Shown: positions 7,941 to 19,388, counted from the stretch's first letter. The stretch is DNA of 54,455 bases from Sphingomonas sanguinis (GCF_001476905.1 NZ_LDTE01000088.1:1-54455); one strand, 5' to 3'. Translations and numbers: made by a program. The notes: generated by a model from the letters alone, not told the origin.

Positions 7941-9701
7941 TTATTTCTCCGCCTTCTTTTTCGCCGCCTGTTCCGCCTTCCATGCGCGATACTCCTCGAT
8001 CGCGACGGAGCGCTTCAGGATCTTGGCCCAGGGATCGACCACGACATGCGCGCCCGCGGGCACGGTCAGCGTGCCCGAACCGTCGGTCATCGGCAGCGTC
8101 TGCACCGTGTCGCCCACCTGCACCTCGACCGGCAGGGGGAAGGGCCCGCCGCCGGGCACCTTCCAGGTCAGCGTCAGCCGGTCGCCGACCTGCGTTTCGA
8201 CGATCTCGGGTAGCGCCGCCTGGCGCAGATAGACGTTGAAGAACCAGCCATAATCCTTGCCCGTCACCTGCCGGACGAAACCCTCATATTCCTTCGTCGA
8301 GCCGTAGCGGGGCGTGAAGTTGCCGGGCTTGGGATCGGTACGGCCATAGACGGCGAGGCGCGTCACGTCACAGAACGCCTTGTCCCCGATCAGATTGCGC
8401 AGGGTGTGGAGCATCCACGAGCCCTTCATGTAAATGTCGAGCCCGGGACCGCCCTTGGACTCTTCATAGACATCCTGCTCTGTCATGCTGCGGTCGTGGA
8501 CGATGGGCGCCTTGTTGGCGATCTGCCCGCGCTGTGCGTCCATCATTACCGCATAGCGCGCTTCGCCCTCGCGCCAGCGACCGTAGCTGGGCTGCATGTA
8601 ACTGCCATAGCCCTCGTGCAGCCAGAAATCGTCCCAGTCGACATTGGTCAGCTGGTTGCCGAACCATTCATGGCTGAACTCATGCTGGAACAGCCAGTCG
8701 AAACCTTCGGGCGCCTTGGCATATTCATTGCCATAGGCGTTGATCGTCTGATGCTCCATGCCCTTGTGAGGGGTCTCGACCACGCCCAGCTTCTCGTCGC
8801 CAAAGGGGAAGGGGCCGACGGTCGACTCGAAGAAGTCCAGCGTCGGCGCGAATTCGGCGAACAGCTTTTCGGCCTTTTGCTTCTCGCCCGGCAGATACCA
8901 GTAGAACATCGGGATCGTGTTGCCGAAACGGCTCTTATACTTGCCCTCGATCACCTCATAGGGGCCGACGTTCAGCGCGATCGCGTAGGTGTTGGGGTGC
9001 TTGGTCCGCCAGTTCCAGCGGGTGCGCCCGTCGGGCAGCGTATCGACGCCCAGCAGCACGCCGTTGGAGGGCGCCTTCAACCCCTTGGGCACGGTGATGT
9101 GCAGCGTGACCACCCCCGGCTCGCCCATCGGATAGTCGAGGCAGGGCCAGAACAGGTCGCAGCCATAGCCCTGGGTCGTGGTCGCGAACCAGGGACGCCC
9201 GTCCGGCGTCTTGGCCCAGACGACGCCGGTGTCCCAAGGCGCGCGCACCGCGACATGCGGCGTGCCGCCATAGGTGATCTTCGCGCTGACCTTTTGACCG
9301 GCCTTGAGCGGGCGGGGGAGGGTGATGACCAGCTGGCCTTCCGGGTTGCTCCACCGTGCAGGCGACAGCGGTTTGCCGTCGATCGCGATCGTCTTGACCG
9401 GCAAATTCTTGTCGAGATCGATCACCAGCCGGGCCAGCGGCGCCTTGGCGGTAAAGCCCAGCACCGCAATGCCGTTCAGTTCTTCGGTATCGGGCAACAC
9501 CTCGAACGACAGGTCGGCACTGTCGAAGCGCATCGCCAGCTGTTCGGGCGGGCGGACCCCGCCGGAAATCATGGTCTGTGCGGTCAGCGGCGGCTCGCCC
9601 TTGCCCGGAAGGGCCTTGGGTGACTGTGCGGCCAGCGGGGCGACCGAAAGAAGCGAGGAGGCGAGCAGCGCGGCGACGCAGTTCCGTATACGATCCATCA
9701 T
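7941..9701 (-). CDS. exported M1 family metallo-aminopeptidase
   Basis: 586 aa. A Sec signal peptide (MMDRIRN, hydrophobic stretch to about residue 25, APLAAQ cleavage) sends it to the periplasm. The gluzincin zinc site is H340-E-F-S-H344 with E363 eighteen residues on. The substrate loop is GMEHQT where classical aminopeptidase N has GAMEN, so it belongs to a divergent M1 group; it lacks the long C-terminal domain of PepN. It probably trims N-terminal residues from imported or periplasmic peptides. Start choice is between adjacent ATGs at 9701 and 9698; no good ribosome binding site is visible. It diverges from lon across about 135 bases and converges with chaA. Confidence 0.9.
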   Translation of the reverse strand: MMDRIRNCVAALLASSLLSVAPLAAQSPKALPGKGEPPLTAQTMISGGVRPPEQLAMRFDSADLSFEVLPDTEELNGIAVLGFTAKAPLARLVIDLDKNLPVKTIAIDGKPLSPARWSNPEGQLVITLPRPLKAGQKVSAKITYGGTPHVAVRAPWDTGVVWAKTPDGRPWFATTTQGYGCDLFWPCLDYPMGEPGVVTLHITVPKGLKAPSNGVLLGVDTLPDGRTRWNWRTKHPNTYAIALNVGPYEVIEGKYKSRFGNTIPMFYWYLPGEKQKAEKLFAEFAPTLDFFESTVGPFPFGDEKLGVVETPHKGMEHQTINAYGNEYAKAPEGFDWLFQHEFSHEWFGNQLTNVDWDDFWLHEGYGSYMQPSYGRWREGEARYAVMMDAQRGQIANKAPIVHDRSMTEQDVYEESKGGPGLDIYMKGSWMLHTLRNLIGDKAFCDVTRLAVYGRTDPKPGNFTPRYGSTKEYEGFVRQVTGKDYGWFFNVYLRQAALPEIVETQVGDRLTLTWKVPGGGPFPLPVEVQVGDTVQTLPMTDGSGTLTVPAGAHVVVDPWAKILKRSVAIEEYRAWKAEQAAKKKAEK

Positions 9702-9766
9702 GCATGGTGTTGCGCAAGCGAACCGGCTTGGCAAGCGCTCTGGCGCATCGCCTCATCGCACCGGTG

Positions 9767-9795
9767 ATTGATGGATCGGCAACCCTCCCCATATA
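9767..9795 (+). promoter_or_regulatory. candidate heat-shock (RpoH) promoter of lon
   Basis: ATTGAT (9767-9772), a 14-base spacer, then CCCCATATA (9787-9795) closely match the sigma-32 -10 element CCCCATNT and loosely its -35 CTTGAA. Transcription would start near 9803, 35 bases before the lon ATG. lon is a known heat-shock gene in many proteobacteria. Confidence 0.5.
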
Positions 9796-9837
9796 AAGAC
9801 CAGAATGAGGCCCCGATCAGGGCCGACCGGAGTTTGC

Positions 9838-12264
<2,427 letters not shown>

Positions 12265-12277
12265 TTGTCGCAAGGGC

Positions 12278-12307
12278 GGGGCCATCGGTCGACGGATCGG
12301 TGGCCCT
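12278..12307 (+). terminator. hairpin after lon
   Basis: GGGCCATCGGTC (12279-12290) pairs with GATCGGTGGCCC (12295-12306) around a GACG loop, with two G-U pairs, 14 bases after the lon stop. No U tract follows. Confidence 0.45.
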
Positions 12308-12380
12308 CCCAGTCGGATTGTCATGCGGATGACACATGCATCTGTTTGCGTGATCCTTCCATTTCAATCGATGTCGGGGT

Positions 12381-12408
12381 TTGACACGCTCAACCGCCTC
12401 GGCATTAT
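12381..12408 (+). promoter_or_regulatory. candidate housekeeping promoter of hupB
   Basis: A perfect TTGACA (12381-12386) is followed after 16 bases by CATTAT (12403-12408). The start site would fall near 12415, about 60 bases before the hupB ATG. Confidence 0.5.
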
Positions 12409-12477
12409 CGGTCCTTTAATATTTGGACGGCACCGAGTCCCGTGCCGTTTATCGTCGAAATCATAGGGGGTTATGGA

Positions 12478-12750
12478 ATGAACAAGCAGGAGCTGATCGC
12501 TACCGTCGCCGATTCTTCGGGCCTCGCACGCGGCGATGCGGTCAAGGCGGTCGACGCGGTGTTCGAGTCGATCACCGCCGCGCTCAAGAAGGGCGACGAA
12601 GTCCGCCTCGTCGGCTTCGGCACCTTCTCGGTGTCCAAGCGCAAGGCGTCGACCGGCCGCAATCCCCGCACCGGCGAGCCAATGACCATCAAGGCCTCGT
12701 CGCAGCCCAAGTTCAAGCCGGGCAAGCTGTTGAAGGACTCGGTCAACTAA
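12478..12750 (+). CDS. hupB: DNA-binding protein HU
   Basis: 90 aa histone-like protein that dimerises and bends DNA without strong sequence preference. MNKQELIATVA, the glycine turn LVGFGTFSV, and the DNA-clasping arm with the prokaryotic signature GRNPRTGEPMTIKA are all present. Length is exactly that of the family. TAGGGGG seven bases before the ATG fixes the start; the in-frame extension upstream has no homology. The strong TTGACA promoter fits a highly expressed nucleoid protein. Placement directly after lon is conserved, hence the symbol hupB rather than an IHF subunit. Confidence 0.95.
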   Translation: MNKQELIATVADSSGLARGDAVKAVDAVFESITAALKKGDEVRLVGFGTFSVSKRKASTGRNPRTGEPMTIKASSQPKFKPGKLLKDSVN

Positions 12751-12812
12751 ATCCTGAAAATGGGGCTGGACAGGCGGCGGATCGCCGCCTAAAGGCCCGT
12801 CCTCCGGTTACC

Positions 12813-12887
12813 GGGCGCGTAGCTCAGCGGTAGAGCACACCCTTCACACGGGTGGGGTCACAGGTTCAATCCCTGTCGCGCCCACCA
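12813..12887 (+). tRNA. tRNA-Val (anticodon CAC)
   Basis: A 75-base tRNA with encoded CCA. GGGCGCG (12813-12819) pairs with CGCGCCC (12877-12883). The anticodon stem CACCC/GGGTG encloses TTCACAC, giving CAC, which reads GUG valine codons. The D arm (AGCTCAGCGGTAGAGC) and T arm (AGGTTCAATCCCT) are canonical. Confidence 0.97.
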
Positions 12888-13035
12888 TTCCTTTCAAGGC
12901 TTTAGGCCGGATAGGAATGGTCGAGATCGCCGACGATTTCCTTCAGCGATATTTCGGCAAATCCTTGCCGGATGCCTGCCGCTTTAACGGCCCCTTAGCC
13001 GCTGCATCTTATGCTGGCTGGCGAAGGAGATCGTC

Positions 13036-13809
13036 ATGCAGCACGGGTATCGCAGCTTTTGTCCCGAGCAACCGGCCTTTGCCATCGCCATGGCCTTTCA
13101 GCCGATCCTGGACGTCCAGACCGGCCGTGCCATCGCCTATGAGGCGCTGGTCCGTGGACCCAAGGGCGAGGGATCGGCGGACATATTGGCGCGGGTGACC
13201 CCGGACAAGCGCTATGCGTTCGACCAGCAATGCCGCGTGACGGCGATCGAAGGGGCAGTGGCGGCGGGTATCCTCGACACCGATGCGCGGCTGTCGATCA
13301 ATTTCTTCCCCGACACCATTTATTCGCCGCTCGCCTGTTTGGAGCCGACGCTCGACACGGCACGGCGGTTTAACATGCCGCTTGAACGGTTGATCTTCGA
13401 GTTTTCCGAACATGCCGATACTGGTGCGCCCGAACATCTGAAGGCCATCCTGGACACCTATCATGGCATGGGTTTCGGCACGGCGATCGATGATTTCGGG
13501 GCGGGCCATGCTGGGCTGACGCTGCTGGCTCAGGTGAGGGCCGATTATCTCAAGCTCGACATGGCGCTGATCCGCGGGATCGATACGGCGATGCCCCGGC
13601 GCATGATTGTCGAAGGGGTGATCCGCATCGCCGACAAGATGGGCATCTCCGTTATCGCCGAGGGGGTCGAGACGATCGGCGAATATGATACGCTGCGCGC
13701 GCTGGGCGTCCGCTATATGCAGGGCTATCTGCTGGCCCGACCGGGCTTCCGTTGTTTGGCGCAGGGGCACCTGCCGGAGGAGCCCGCCTGGGCCAATATC
13801 GCTGGATAG
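13036..13809 (+). CDS. stand-alone EAL-domain cyclic-di-GMP phosphodiesterase
   Basis: 257 aa; the EAL domain fills nearly the whole protein. The motif is YEALVRG (E36). The other metal or substrate residues are in place: N89 (INFFP), E122 (FEFSE), D152/D153 (DDFGAG), K173 (LKLD), E209 (AEGVET) and Q229 (MQGYLLARP). It is therefore probably an active enzyme that opens c-di-GMP to pGpG and so favours motility over adhesion. There is no sensor or membrane domain. The ATG at 13036 has GAAGGAGA six bases upstream. It converges with the cytochrome operon and is separated from tRNA-Val by about 150 bases, so it is probably a single-gene unit. The only other signalling genes nearby are the kinases at 22-24 and 36-38 kb. 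Confidence 0.92.
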   Translation: MQHGYRSFCPEQPAFAIAMAFQPILDVQTGRAIAYEALVRGPKGEGSADILARVTPDKRYAFDQQCRVTAIEGAVAAGILDTDARLSINFFPDTIYSPLACLEPTLDTARRFNMPLERLIFEFSEHADTGAPEHLKAILDTYHGMGFGTAIDDFGAGHAGLTLLAQVRADYLKLDMALIRGIDTAMPRRMIVEGVIRIADKMGISVIAEGVETIGEYDTLRALGVRYMQGYLLARPGFRCLAQGHLPEEPAWANIAG

Positions 13810-13821
13810 CGGGGCACCACC

Positions 13822-14859
13822 CTATGGCTTGGTCGGGCGCTCCCCCGCCAGATAGCGGGCGATCGGCTCGATCATGTCCTTCGGGATGCGGCGTGCGATG
13901 ACGGGCATGGTCGCATGGCTCTTGCGCGCATCGACCACATTCTTGTCACCCTGCCACTGGCGCAGGCGCGCGGCGATGTAGCTCGCACGCTGCCCGGCGA
14001 GGACGGGATAGGGCTTGCCGGGCGTGTGGCAGCTGACACAGGCGGGAAGCTGCGGCTCGGGCAGGCCGCGCTCGACGATCCGTGCGGCGGCGGGGTCGCC
14101 GGCGGGCGTCGCGCCCAGACCCGGCATCGCCGCGAAGCGGCGCGCGGCGGCGTCCATCTCCGCGGGCTGCATCCGCATCGCCACCTGCTGCATGACCGCG
14201 CTCGACCGGGTGCCGTTCGCATAGCCTTTCAGCGCGGCGAGCAGATATTCGGGGCTCTGGCCGCCCAGGATCGGGATGTCGGGGCTCCCTCGACCGCGCC
14301 CGTCGGTGCCGTGGCATCCGGTGCAATTGTCGGGATCGAGGGCGGGCGACGCTTCGGCCACCAGCGCGCGATACTGGGCCGGGCTCATGCCGGGCAGACG
14401 ACGGACGAAGGCGACCATGCGCCGCACCTCGTCGGGACGGTCCTGCACGGCCCAGGCGGGCATGCCGGTATATTTGACGCCGTGCTGGAGAATCCAGAAC
14501 AGCTGCTTGTCGGTCCATTCCCGCGCGTTGACCGCCAGGTCCGGCGCCGGCGGCATCGCGGCCTGCATCACGGGGGCGGGCTTCTGCCCCGGCGCGCCGT
14601 GACAGACGGCGCAAGCATTGGCGAAATGTCCCGCCGCGCTGACAAGGCCACTGGCATCGGCGGGGTCTTTCGGTGCGGTGAACGCAGCATGGGTGCGAAC
14701 CGAATTGCGCATCGTCCAGTGGAGGAACCAGTCGGTGATCGCCCAATGCCCGCTCGATGCCGCAAGGTTGATGACCCCCGACCAAGCGACCGCCATGCCC
14801 AGTGCGGCGAGTCCGACCAGGGTCGCCAGCACGCGTTTCCAGGTGATGCGGATCGTCAT
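13822..14859 (-). CDS. membrane-anchored triheme c-type cytochrome
   Basis: 345 aa. One N-terminal membrane helix (about residues 10-30) is followed by three CXXCH haem sites at C83-H87 (CAVCH), C179-H183 (CTGCH) and C274-H278 (CVSCH), each in a cytochrome-c-like domain with downstream methionines (for example TGMPAW, ATMPVI) as possible sixth ligands. Two- and three-domain cytochromes of this type pass electrons from quinol-oxidising dehydrogenases or alcohol/gluconate dehydrogenases. Here the gene is the last of the oxidase operon, its ATG overlapping the ctaG stop (ATGA at 14859-14856), which points to a direct electron donor for the oxidase. It could instead be a dehydrogenase subunit whose partner lies elsewhere, but no such partner is in the window. 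Confidence 0.88.
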   Translation of the reverse strand: MTIRITWKRVLATLVGLAALGMAVAWSGVINLAASSGHWAITDWFLHWTMRNSVRTHAAFTAPKDPADASGLVSAAGHFANACAVCHGAPGQKPAPVMQAAMPPAPDLAVNAREWTDKQLFWILQHGVKYTGMPAWAVQDRPDEVRRMVAFVRRLPGMSPAQYRALVAEASPALDPDNCTGCHGTDGRGRGSPDIPILGGQSPEYLLAALKGYANGTRSSAVMQQVAMRMQPAEMDAAARRFAAMPGLGATPAGDPAAARIVERGLPEPQLPACVSCHTPGKPYPVLAGQRASYIAARLRQWQGDKNVVDARKSHATMPVIARRIPKDMIEPIARYLAGERPTKP

Positions 14860-15434
14860 GCGTGCACCTCGTCATGCCCCTTCAGCAGCCGCCCCAGCAT
14901 GGCGAGCCCACCGCACAGATAGGCGACGCCACCGACCAGCAGCATGATCACCCCCGCCAGTTGCTGATCCTCCAGCGCGCCCGCGCCGTGATGGCTGTAG
15001 AGCGGGCGCGGCGCGAGCCCGATCAGCGCGCCGAGCAGCGTCATGTGCATCGAAGTGATCAGCAGCGCCGCTATCCCCGCCGCACGGTGGCGGGGGGCCA
15101 GCACCGCCGACCAGAGCAGCAGTCCGGCCGCCAGGAAGCTGACCTGCTCGATCGCCAGCCAAAACGGCGTGTGATCCGCCAAGCGGCGCAGGGCGGGTAC
15201 GTGCCAGCCCCAGACGATGACCGCCTCGACCAGCGCGGCGATCAGGGGCGTGGCAAGGCGCGGCCAGCGCTCGGCAGGGTCGAGGCGGGTGCCCTGCACG
15301 CCGATGGCGAGGAACGGTGCGGCCACCGCCACCGCCATCATGTGCGCGACCATATGCCCCGTCATGCCCCAGCCGCTGAACGCCCAGCCCAGCGGGGGCA
15401 GCGCCAGCCCGGCGACGAGCGATCCCCGCCTCAC
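14856..15434 (-). CDS. ctaG: cytochrome c oxidase assembly factor, CtaG (caa3) family
   Basis: 192 aa polytopic membrane protein with about five helices. GMTGHMVAHMMAVAVAAPFLAIG, the arginine/histidine-rich LAPRHRAAGIAALLITSMHMTLLGALIGL and LYSHHGAGALEDQQLAGVIML are typical of the caa3_CtaG family, whose conserved His/Met residues are thought to bind copper during CuB insertion. It is not related to the Cox11-type CtaG. Start is GTG at 15434 within a GTGA overlap with the upstream stop, and its own stop overlaps the next ATG. Copper binding is family knowledge plus inference from the His/Met pattern. Confidence 0.82.
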   Translation of the reverse strand: MRRGSLVAGLALPPLGWAFSGWGMTGHMVAHMMAVAVAAPFLAIGVQGTRLDPAERWPRLATPLIAALVEAVIVWGWHVPALRRLADHTPFWLAIEQVSFLAAGLLLWSAVLAPRHRAAGIAALLITSMHMTLLGALIGLAPRPLYSHHGAGALEDQQLAGVIMLLVGGVAYLCGGLAMLGRLLKGHDEVHA

Positions 15435-15808
15435 CGGCAGTCGTTCAGCAGGAGGACGGGCATGGCGGTGAAGATCACCGCGACGAAGCTCAACGCCGCC
15501 AGCAACAGGGTCGAATAGGCCAGGAAGCGCAGGCGATCGATATCGGTGCCCTCGTTATGCGGCGGCGGGTCGCCGGGCGTGCGCGACTGTTGCCAGGCGA
15601 TCAGACCCGAGGCGAGGATGACGATCAGCGCCACGACGGTGCCAATCGCGAAGGCGGTGGGGAAGAGCGCCCATTCGCCGATCTTCTCGCAACTGATCGC
15701 CGCCCAGAGATAGGAGAACAGGAAGTGCACCGCCCAGGTCGTCGGCGGCACGATCAGCGTCCACAAGGTAACGCGCAACCGATGCGCGCCTTTCAGCCAA
15801 CGCTTCAC
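15431..15808 (-). CDS. small four-helix-type membrane protein of the oxidase operon
   Basis: 125 aa with three clear hydrophobic segments (about residues 12-35, 47-70 and 95-118), a cysteine in the first loop (AISCEKIGEW) and another near the end (LLLNDCR). I do not recognise a named family. Proteins of this size lie between the fused subunit I/III and ctaG in other alphaproteobacterial caa3 operons, where they may be a subunit IV-like or assembly protein. Start is GTG in a GTGA overlap with the coxAC stop; its own stop overlaps the ctaG GTG. Translation is thus very probably coupled at both ends. Confidence 0.75.
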   Translation of the reverse strand: MKRWLKGAHRLRVTLWTLIVPPTTWAVHFLFSYLWAAISCEKIGEWALFPTAFAIGTVVALIVILASGLIAWQQSRTPGDPPPHNEGTDIDRLRFLAYSTLLLAALSFVAVIFTAMPVLLLNDCR

Positions 15809-18315
15809 AGTCCGCTCTCCGGGAACAGGCCGATGGTCAGATAGGTGACGATCGCGGTCAGCGCGAAGAAATGCGCATAGACGGTGATGTTGCGAATATC
15901 GGCGTCATGGATCGGCGTCATCCGCCCGGCGATGCTGCGCGCCAGCGTATAGAGCTGCATGATGGCGGCGATGGCGGCATGGACGACTGTCCAGACCACG
16001 AGCACCCAGACGATGGCCGGATAGACATTGGCCGTGGGGTCGAGCCCGTCGAGACAGGCGATCCCGGCGAACAGGCTGGCGATGGCGGTGGCCGCGCCCG
16101 CGATCAGCAGCCCCCGTGCGGCGTTGACCGAGCCCCAGCTGTGCACCTCGCGCGCCGCCAGCGTCGCCGCCCAGCTCGCCAGCGACAGGACCAAAGCGGT
16201 GATGGGCCCGCCGACGCCCGGCCCGTCGAACGCGGCACCGAAATCGGGATGCACCGTCCAATAGAAATAATAGCCGAACACCAGGCCGGAAAAGGCGGTC
16301 GCGTCCGCCATCATCGTGATGAACATCGCCCACCACCCCGGCGCGGCGGGGCCGGAAATGTAGAGGGGCATCGTCATGCCGTGGCCGATCGGCTTTTCGG
16401 GCTTTTCGGGGATTTCGGCGGTGTCCCACAGCCACCACAGGGCACAGGCCAGCGTCACCACGCCGCCCAGCGCGGCGACCAGATAGAGGTGATAGGTGGT
16501 CAGGATGAACACGCTGCCCAGCGCAACGGCGGTCAGCATCGGCTTGACGCTGGGCGTTCCCAGCCGGATCACCGAGACGGGTTTGGCGTCGAGGACCGAG
16601 GTGATGATCGTCTCGCGGCGCCCTTCCTCGGCATCGGGCAGGAAGAAGCGGCCCTCATCCACCTTGGCGACGAAATTCTTCTGGTCCCAGATCGGATAGC
16701 GGCTCTCGACCAGCGGCACCGAGCGGATGCCCCAATCCTCGTCGTCCGGGTGCGCCAGCCATTCGAGCGTGCCCGCATTCCACGGATTGCGCGGCGATTT
16801 GGCGCGCGTCGGCGACAGGGCCAGATCGACGACCAGCACGAGCACTCCGGCCGCAAACATGTACGACCCGGCGGTCGAGGCAAGGTTCAGCCAGCCGATG
16901 CCCAGTTCTTCCGGATAGGTGAAGACCCGGCGTGGCATGCCCTCCAGCCCCGACAGGTGCATCGGGAAGAAGGTCAGGTTGATGCCGACGAACATGATCC
17001 AGAAGGCGATGCGCCCCAGCCGGTCGGACAGCTTCTTGCCCGTAATCAGCGGCCAGTAATAATAGAGCCCGCCGAACAGCGGCAGCAGGGTGCCGCCGAT
17101 CAGCACGTAATGGAGGTGCGCGACGACGAAATAAGTGTCGTGTGCCTGCCAGTCGAAGGGCGCGACCGCGACCATCACGCCGGTCAAGCCGCCGATGACG
17201 AAGACCGCCAAGCTGCCAGAGGCATAGAGCAGCGGCGTGGACCACTTCACCTTGCCCGCCCAGAGCGTGGCGATGAAGGCGAAAATCTGAACCCCGGTCG
17301 GGATGGCGACGGCCTCGGAGGCGGCAGAGAAGAAGGCCAGGCTGATCTTGGGCAGGCCGGTCGCGAACATGTGGTGGACCCACAGGCCGAACGACAAGAA
17401 GGCGGTGCCGACAGCGGCCAGCACGATCCACGGATAGCCGAGAAGGTGCCGCTGCGCGAAGGTCGGGATCATCATCGCGAACAGTGCGATCGATGGCAGG
17501 AAGACGATATAGACTTCCGGGTGGCCGAAGATCCAGAACAGGTGCTGCCACAGCAGGGGATCGCCACCTCGCGCGGCATCGAAGAACGGCCAGTTGAGCA
17601 GCCGCTCCATCTCGAACAACAGGTCGCCCGCGATCAACGGCGGGAAGGCGAACAGGATCATCACCGCCACGACCAGGATGTACCAGGCATAGAGCGGCAT
17701 CAGGTTCAGCCGCATCCCCGGCGGGCGGCATTTCAGCACGCCGACGATCAGCTCGACCGCGGCGGCCACCGACGACACCTCGATGAAGGACAGGCCCAGC
17801 ATCCAGATATCGGCACCCAGCCCCGACAGGTCGGTGCGCGTGGTGAGCGGCGGATACATGAACCAGCCGCCATCGGGCGCGGCGTTGAAGAAGATCGAGC
17901 CGCCGACGAACACGCCGCCGAGCAGGAAGCTCCAATAACCGAAGGCCGACAGGCGCGGGAAGGGCAGGTCTCGCGCGCCCAGCAGCTGGGGCAGCAAGAT
18001 GATCGACACCGCCTCGAACATCGGCACGGCGAACAAGAACATCATCATCGAGCCGTGCAGCGTGAACAGCTGGTTGAAGGTGTTCGCCGAGACGAGATCG
18101 TTGTCCGGCACCGCCAGCTGGGTGCGCATGATCAGCGCCAGCACGCCCGCGAACAGCATGAAACCGAACGCGGTCAGTGTGTACCAGACGCCGACGCGGT
18201 TGTTGTTGGTGTCGGTCCAGCGCAGGAACAGGCCGCTGGGTGGCTTCCAGACTTCACGTAGCCGCTCTTCCTGTGCCGCGCGAAGGGCGGGATCGTCCTG
18301 GGCGTGGAGGCTCAT
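15805..18315 (-). CDS. ctaD: cytochrome c oxidase subunit I fused to subunit III
   Basis: 836 aa. Residues 1 to about 570 are the twelve-helix subunit I: haem a ligands H87 (FTLHGSMMMF) and H402, CuB ligands H265 (GHPEVY, with Y269 for the His-Tyr crosslink) and H314/H315 (VHHMF), and haem a3 ligand H400 (HLHYV). E267 in GHPEVY is the D-channel glutamate of A1-type oxidases. From about 620 a subunit III-like domain (WWAMFITMMADATAFSG, AAREVHSWGS) of about six helices completes the chain. Fused I-III is known from caa3 and related oxidases. The ATG at 18315 overlaps the subunit II stop (ATGA). An open frame continues to 18543 but lies inside coxB and is not coding here. It reduces O2 to water and pumps protons. 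Confidence 0.95.
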   Translation of the reverse strand: MSLHAQDDPALRAAQEERLREVWKPPSGLFLRWTDTNNNRVGVWYTLTAFGFMLFAGVLALIMRTQLAVPDNDLVSANTFNQLFTLHGSMMMFLFAVPMFEAVSIILLPQLLGARDLPFPRLSAFGYWSFLLGGVFVGGSIFFNAAPDGGWFMYPPLTTRTDLSGLGADIWMLGLSFIEVSSVAAAVELIVGVLKCRPPGMRLNLMPLYAWYILVVAVMILFAFPPLIAGDLLFEMERLLNWPFFDAARGGDPLLWQHLFWIFGHPEVYIVFLPSIALFAMMIPTFAQRHLLGYPWIVLAAVGTAFLSFGLWVHHMFATGLPKISLAFFSAASEAVAIPTGVQIFAFIATLWAGKVKWSTPLLYASGSLAVFVIGGLTGVMVAVAPFDWQAHDTYFVVAHLHYVLIGGTLLPLFGGLYYYWPLITGKKLSDRLGRIAFWIMFVGINLTFFPMHLSGLEGMPRRVFTYPEELGIGWLNLASTAGSYMFAAGVLVLVVDLALSPTRAKSPRNPWNAGTLEWLAHPDDEDWGIRSVPLVESRYPIWDQKNFVAKVDEGRFFLPDAEEGRRETIITSVLDAKPVSVIRLGTPSVKPMLTAVALGSVFILTTYHLYLVAALGGVVTLACALWWLWDTAEIPEKPEKPIGHGMTMPLYISGPAAPGWWAMFITMMADATAFSGLVFGYYFYWTVHPDFGAAFDGPGVGGPITALVLSLASWAATLAAREVHSWGSVNAARGLLIAGAATAIASLFAGIACLDGLDPTANVYPAIVWVLVVWTVVHAAIAAIMQLYTLARSIAGRMTPIHDADIRNITVYAHFFALTAIVTYLTIGLFPESGL

Positions 18316-19280
18316 TGCAGGCCCTGCAGATAGCGGGCGAGGGCCATGGCCTCGGCATCCGACAATTGGGGGAAGGAAGGCATTCGCACGCCCGGCTTGG
18401 TCTTTTCGGGGTGGCGGATGAAGGATGCGACATTGGCCTCCGTCATCGGCAGGATACCGGCAGCGAGCGTACGGCGCGATCCGAAATGGGTGAGGTCGGG
18501 GCTGATCCGGCTGGGCGCGGTGACGCCTGCGACGGTGTGGCACCCGCCACAGCCATTCGCGGCGAACAGGCGCGCGCCCTCCGCATCGCTCGGGCGAGCG
18601 GGGCGCGCTTCATTGGCCAGCCAGGCGTCGAAGGCGGCGGGCGGCATGGCGATGACGTCGAACGCCATCAGCGCATGGCTCAGCCCGCAGAACTCGGCGC
18701 ACTGCCCGCGATAGCGGCCGGGCTTGTCGGCCCGGACGACCAGCGTGTTGGTGCGGCCCGGGATCATGTCCATCTTGCCCGCCAGCCCCGGTATCCAGAA
18801 GCTGTGCACCACATCGCCCGCCGACAGCTGGAAGGCGACGGTGCGGCCCACGGGCACCCGAATTTCATTGGCGCTGATGACGGCGGGGCGGCCCGGCGGT
18901 TGATAGGCGACGCGCCACCAGAATTGCTCGCCATCGACCGCGATGGTCAGGTCGGCGGGCGACACCGGCCGTGGCTTCATATAGGGCAGCGAATAGGAGA
19001 GAAGGCCGAGCAGGACGATCGTCGGGATCACGCCGCCCAGCCACAGGACGATCCGCATCCCCCGACGATGGTCGATGGCCCCTTCCGGCGCCCGCACCGC
19101 GTGGCGCATCAGCAGGGCGACACCGGCCGCAATGACGATCGCCCCGACCAGCATGATGATGAAAAGATGCCGAATATCGGCCGCATCCCGGCCGAAAGGG
19201 GCCAGTGTGGACTGATGCGTATTGCATCCTGCCAGCAGACTGGCCGTGACGGCAAAAATGACGATGCTGATCCCCCGCAT
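18312..19280 (-). CDS. ctaC: cytochrome c oxidase subunit II with fused cytochrome c domain (caa3 type)
   Basis: 322 aa. A lipoprotein signal ends in LLAGC (C19), followed by two transmembrane helices and a periplasmic cupredoxin domain. The dinuclear CuA ligands are all present: H159, C194, E196, C198, H202 and M205 (in GQCAEFCGLSHALM). The aromatic electron-entry patch is EQFWWRV. Residues about 228-320 form a class I cytochrome c with CGGCH (244-248) and a distal RMPSFP methionine. Electrons go from the haem c to CuA to subunit I. A GGGGGCG run precedes the ATG at 19280. It is the first of five overlapping genes; 108 bases with a hairpin separate it from tspO upstream. Confidence 0.95.
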   Translation of the reverse strand: MRGISIVIFAVTASLLAGCNTHQSTLAPFGRDAADIRHLFIIMLVGAIVIAAGVALLMRHAVRAPEGAIDHRRGMRIVLWLGGVIPTIVLLGLLSYSLPYMKPRPVSPADLTIAVDGEQFWWRVAYQPPGRPAVISANEIRVPVGRTVAFQLSAGDVVHSFWIPGLAGKMDMIPGRTNTLVVRADKPGRYRGQCAEFCGLSHALMAFDVIAMPPAAFDAWLANEARPARPSDAEGARLFAANGCGGCHTVAGVTAPSRISPDLTHFGSRRTLAAGILPMTEANVASFIRHPEKTKPGVRMPSFPQLSDAEAMALARYLQGLQ

Positions 19281-19343
19281 CGCCCCCGAACGTTTCCTAC
19301 GCGGAATAGTTCATGATGGTGTCATCCAAATTTCATGTTTCGA

Positions 19344-19380
19344 GCGGCCTCACCTCGTTCGGTCGACAGGATGAGGCCGC
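19344..19380 (-). terminator. hairpin between tspO and the oxidase genes
   Basis: GCGGCCTCA (19344-19352) and TGAGGCCGC (19372-19380) form a 9-bp stem with a 19-base loop. Read leftward it follows the tspO stop and precedes ctaC; no U tract follows. It may be an attenuator or RNA-stability element rather than a full stop. Confidence 0.45.
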
Positions 19381-19388
19381 CTGACGCC

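Noticed and set aside
15871..18261. A 796-codon open frame antisense to the oxidase subunit I-III gene
   Set aside because: Repeated RDQH-type residues come from complementing membrane-helix codons; no homology or start signal.
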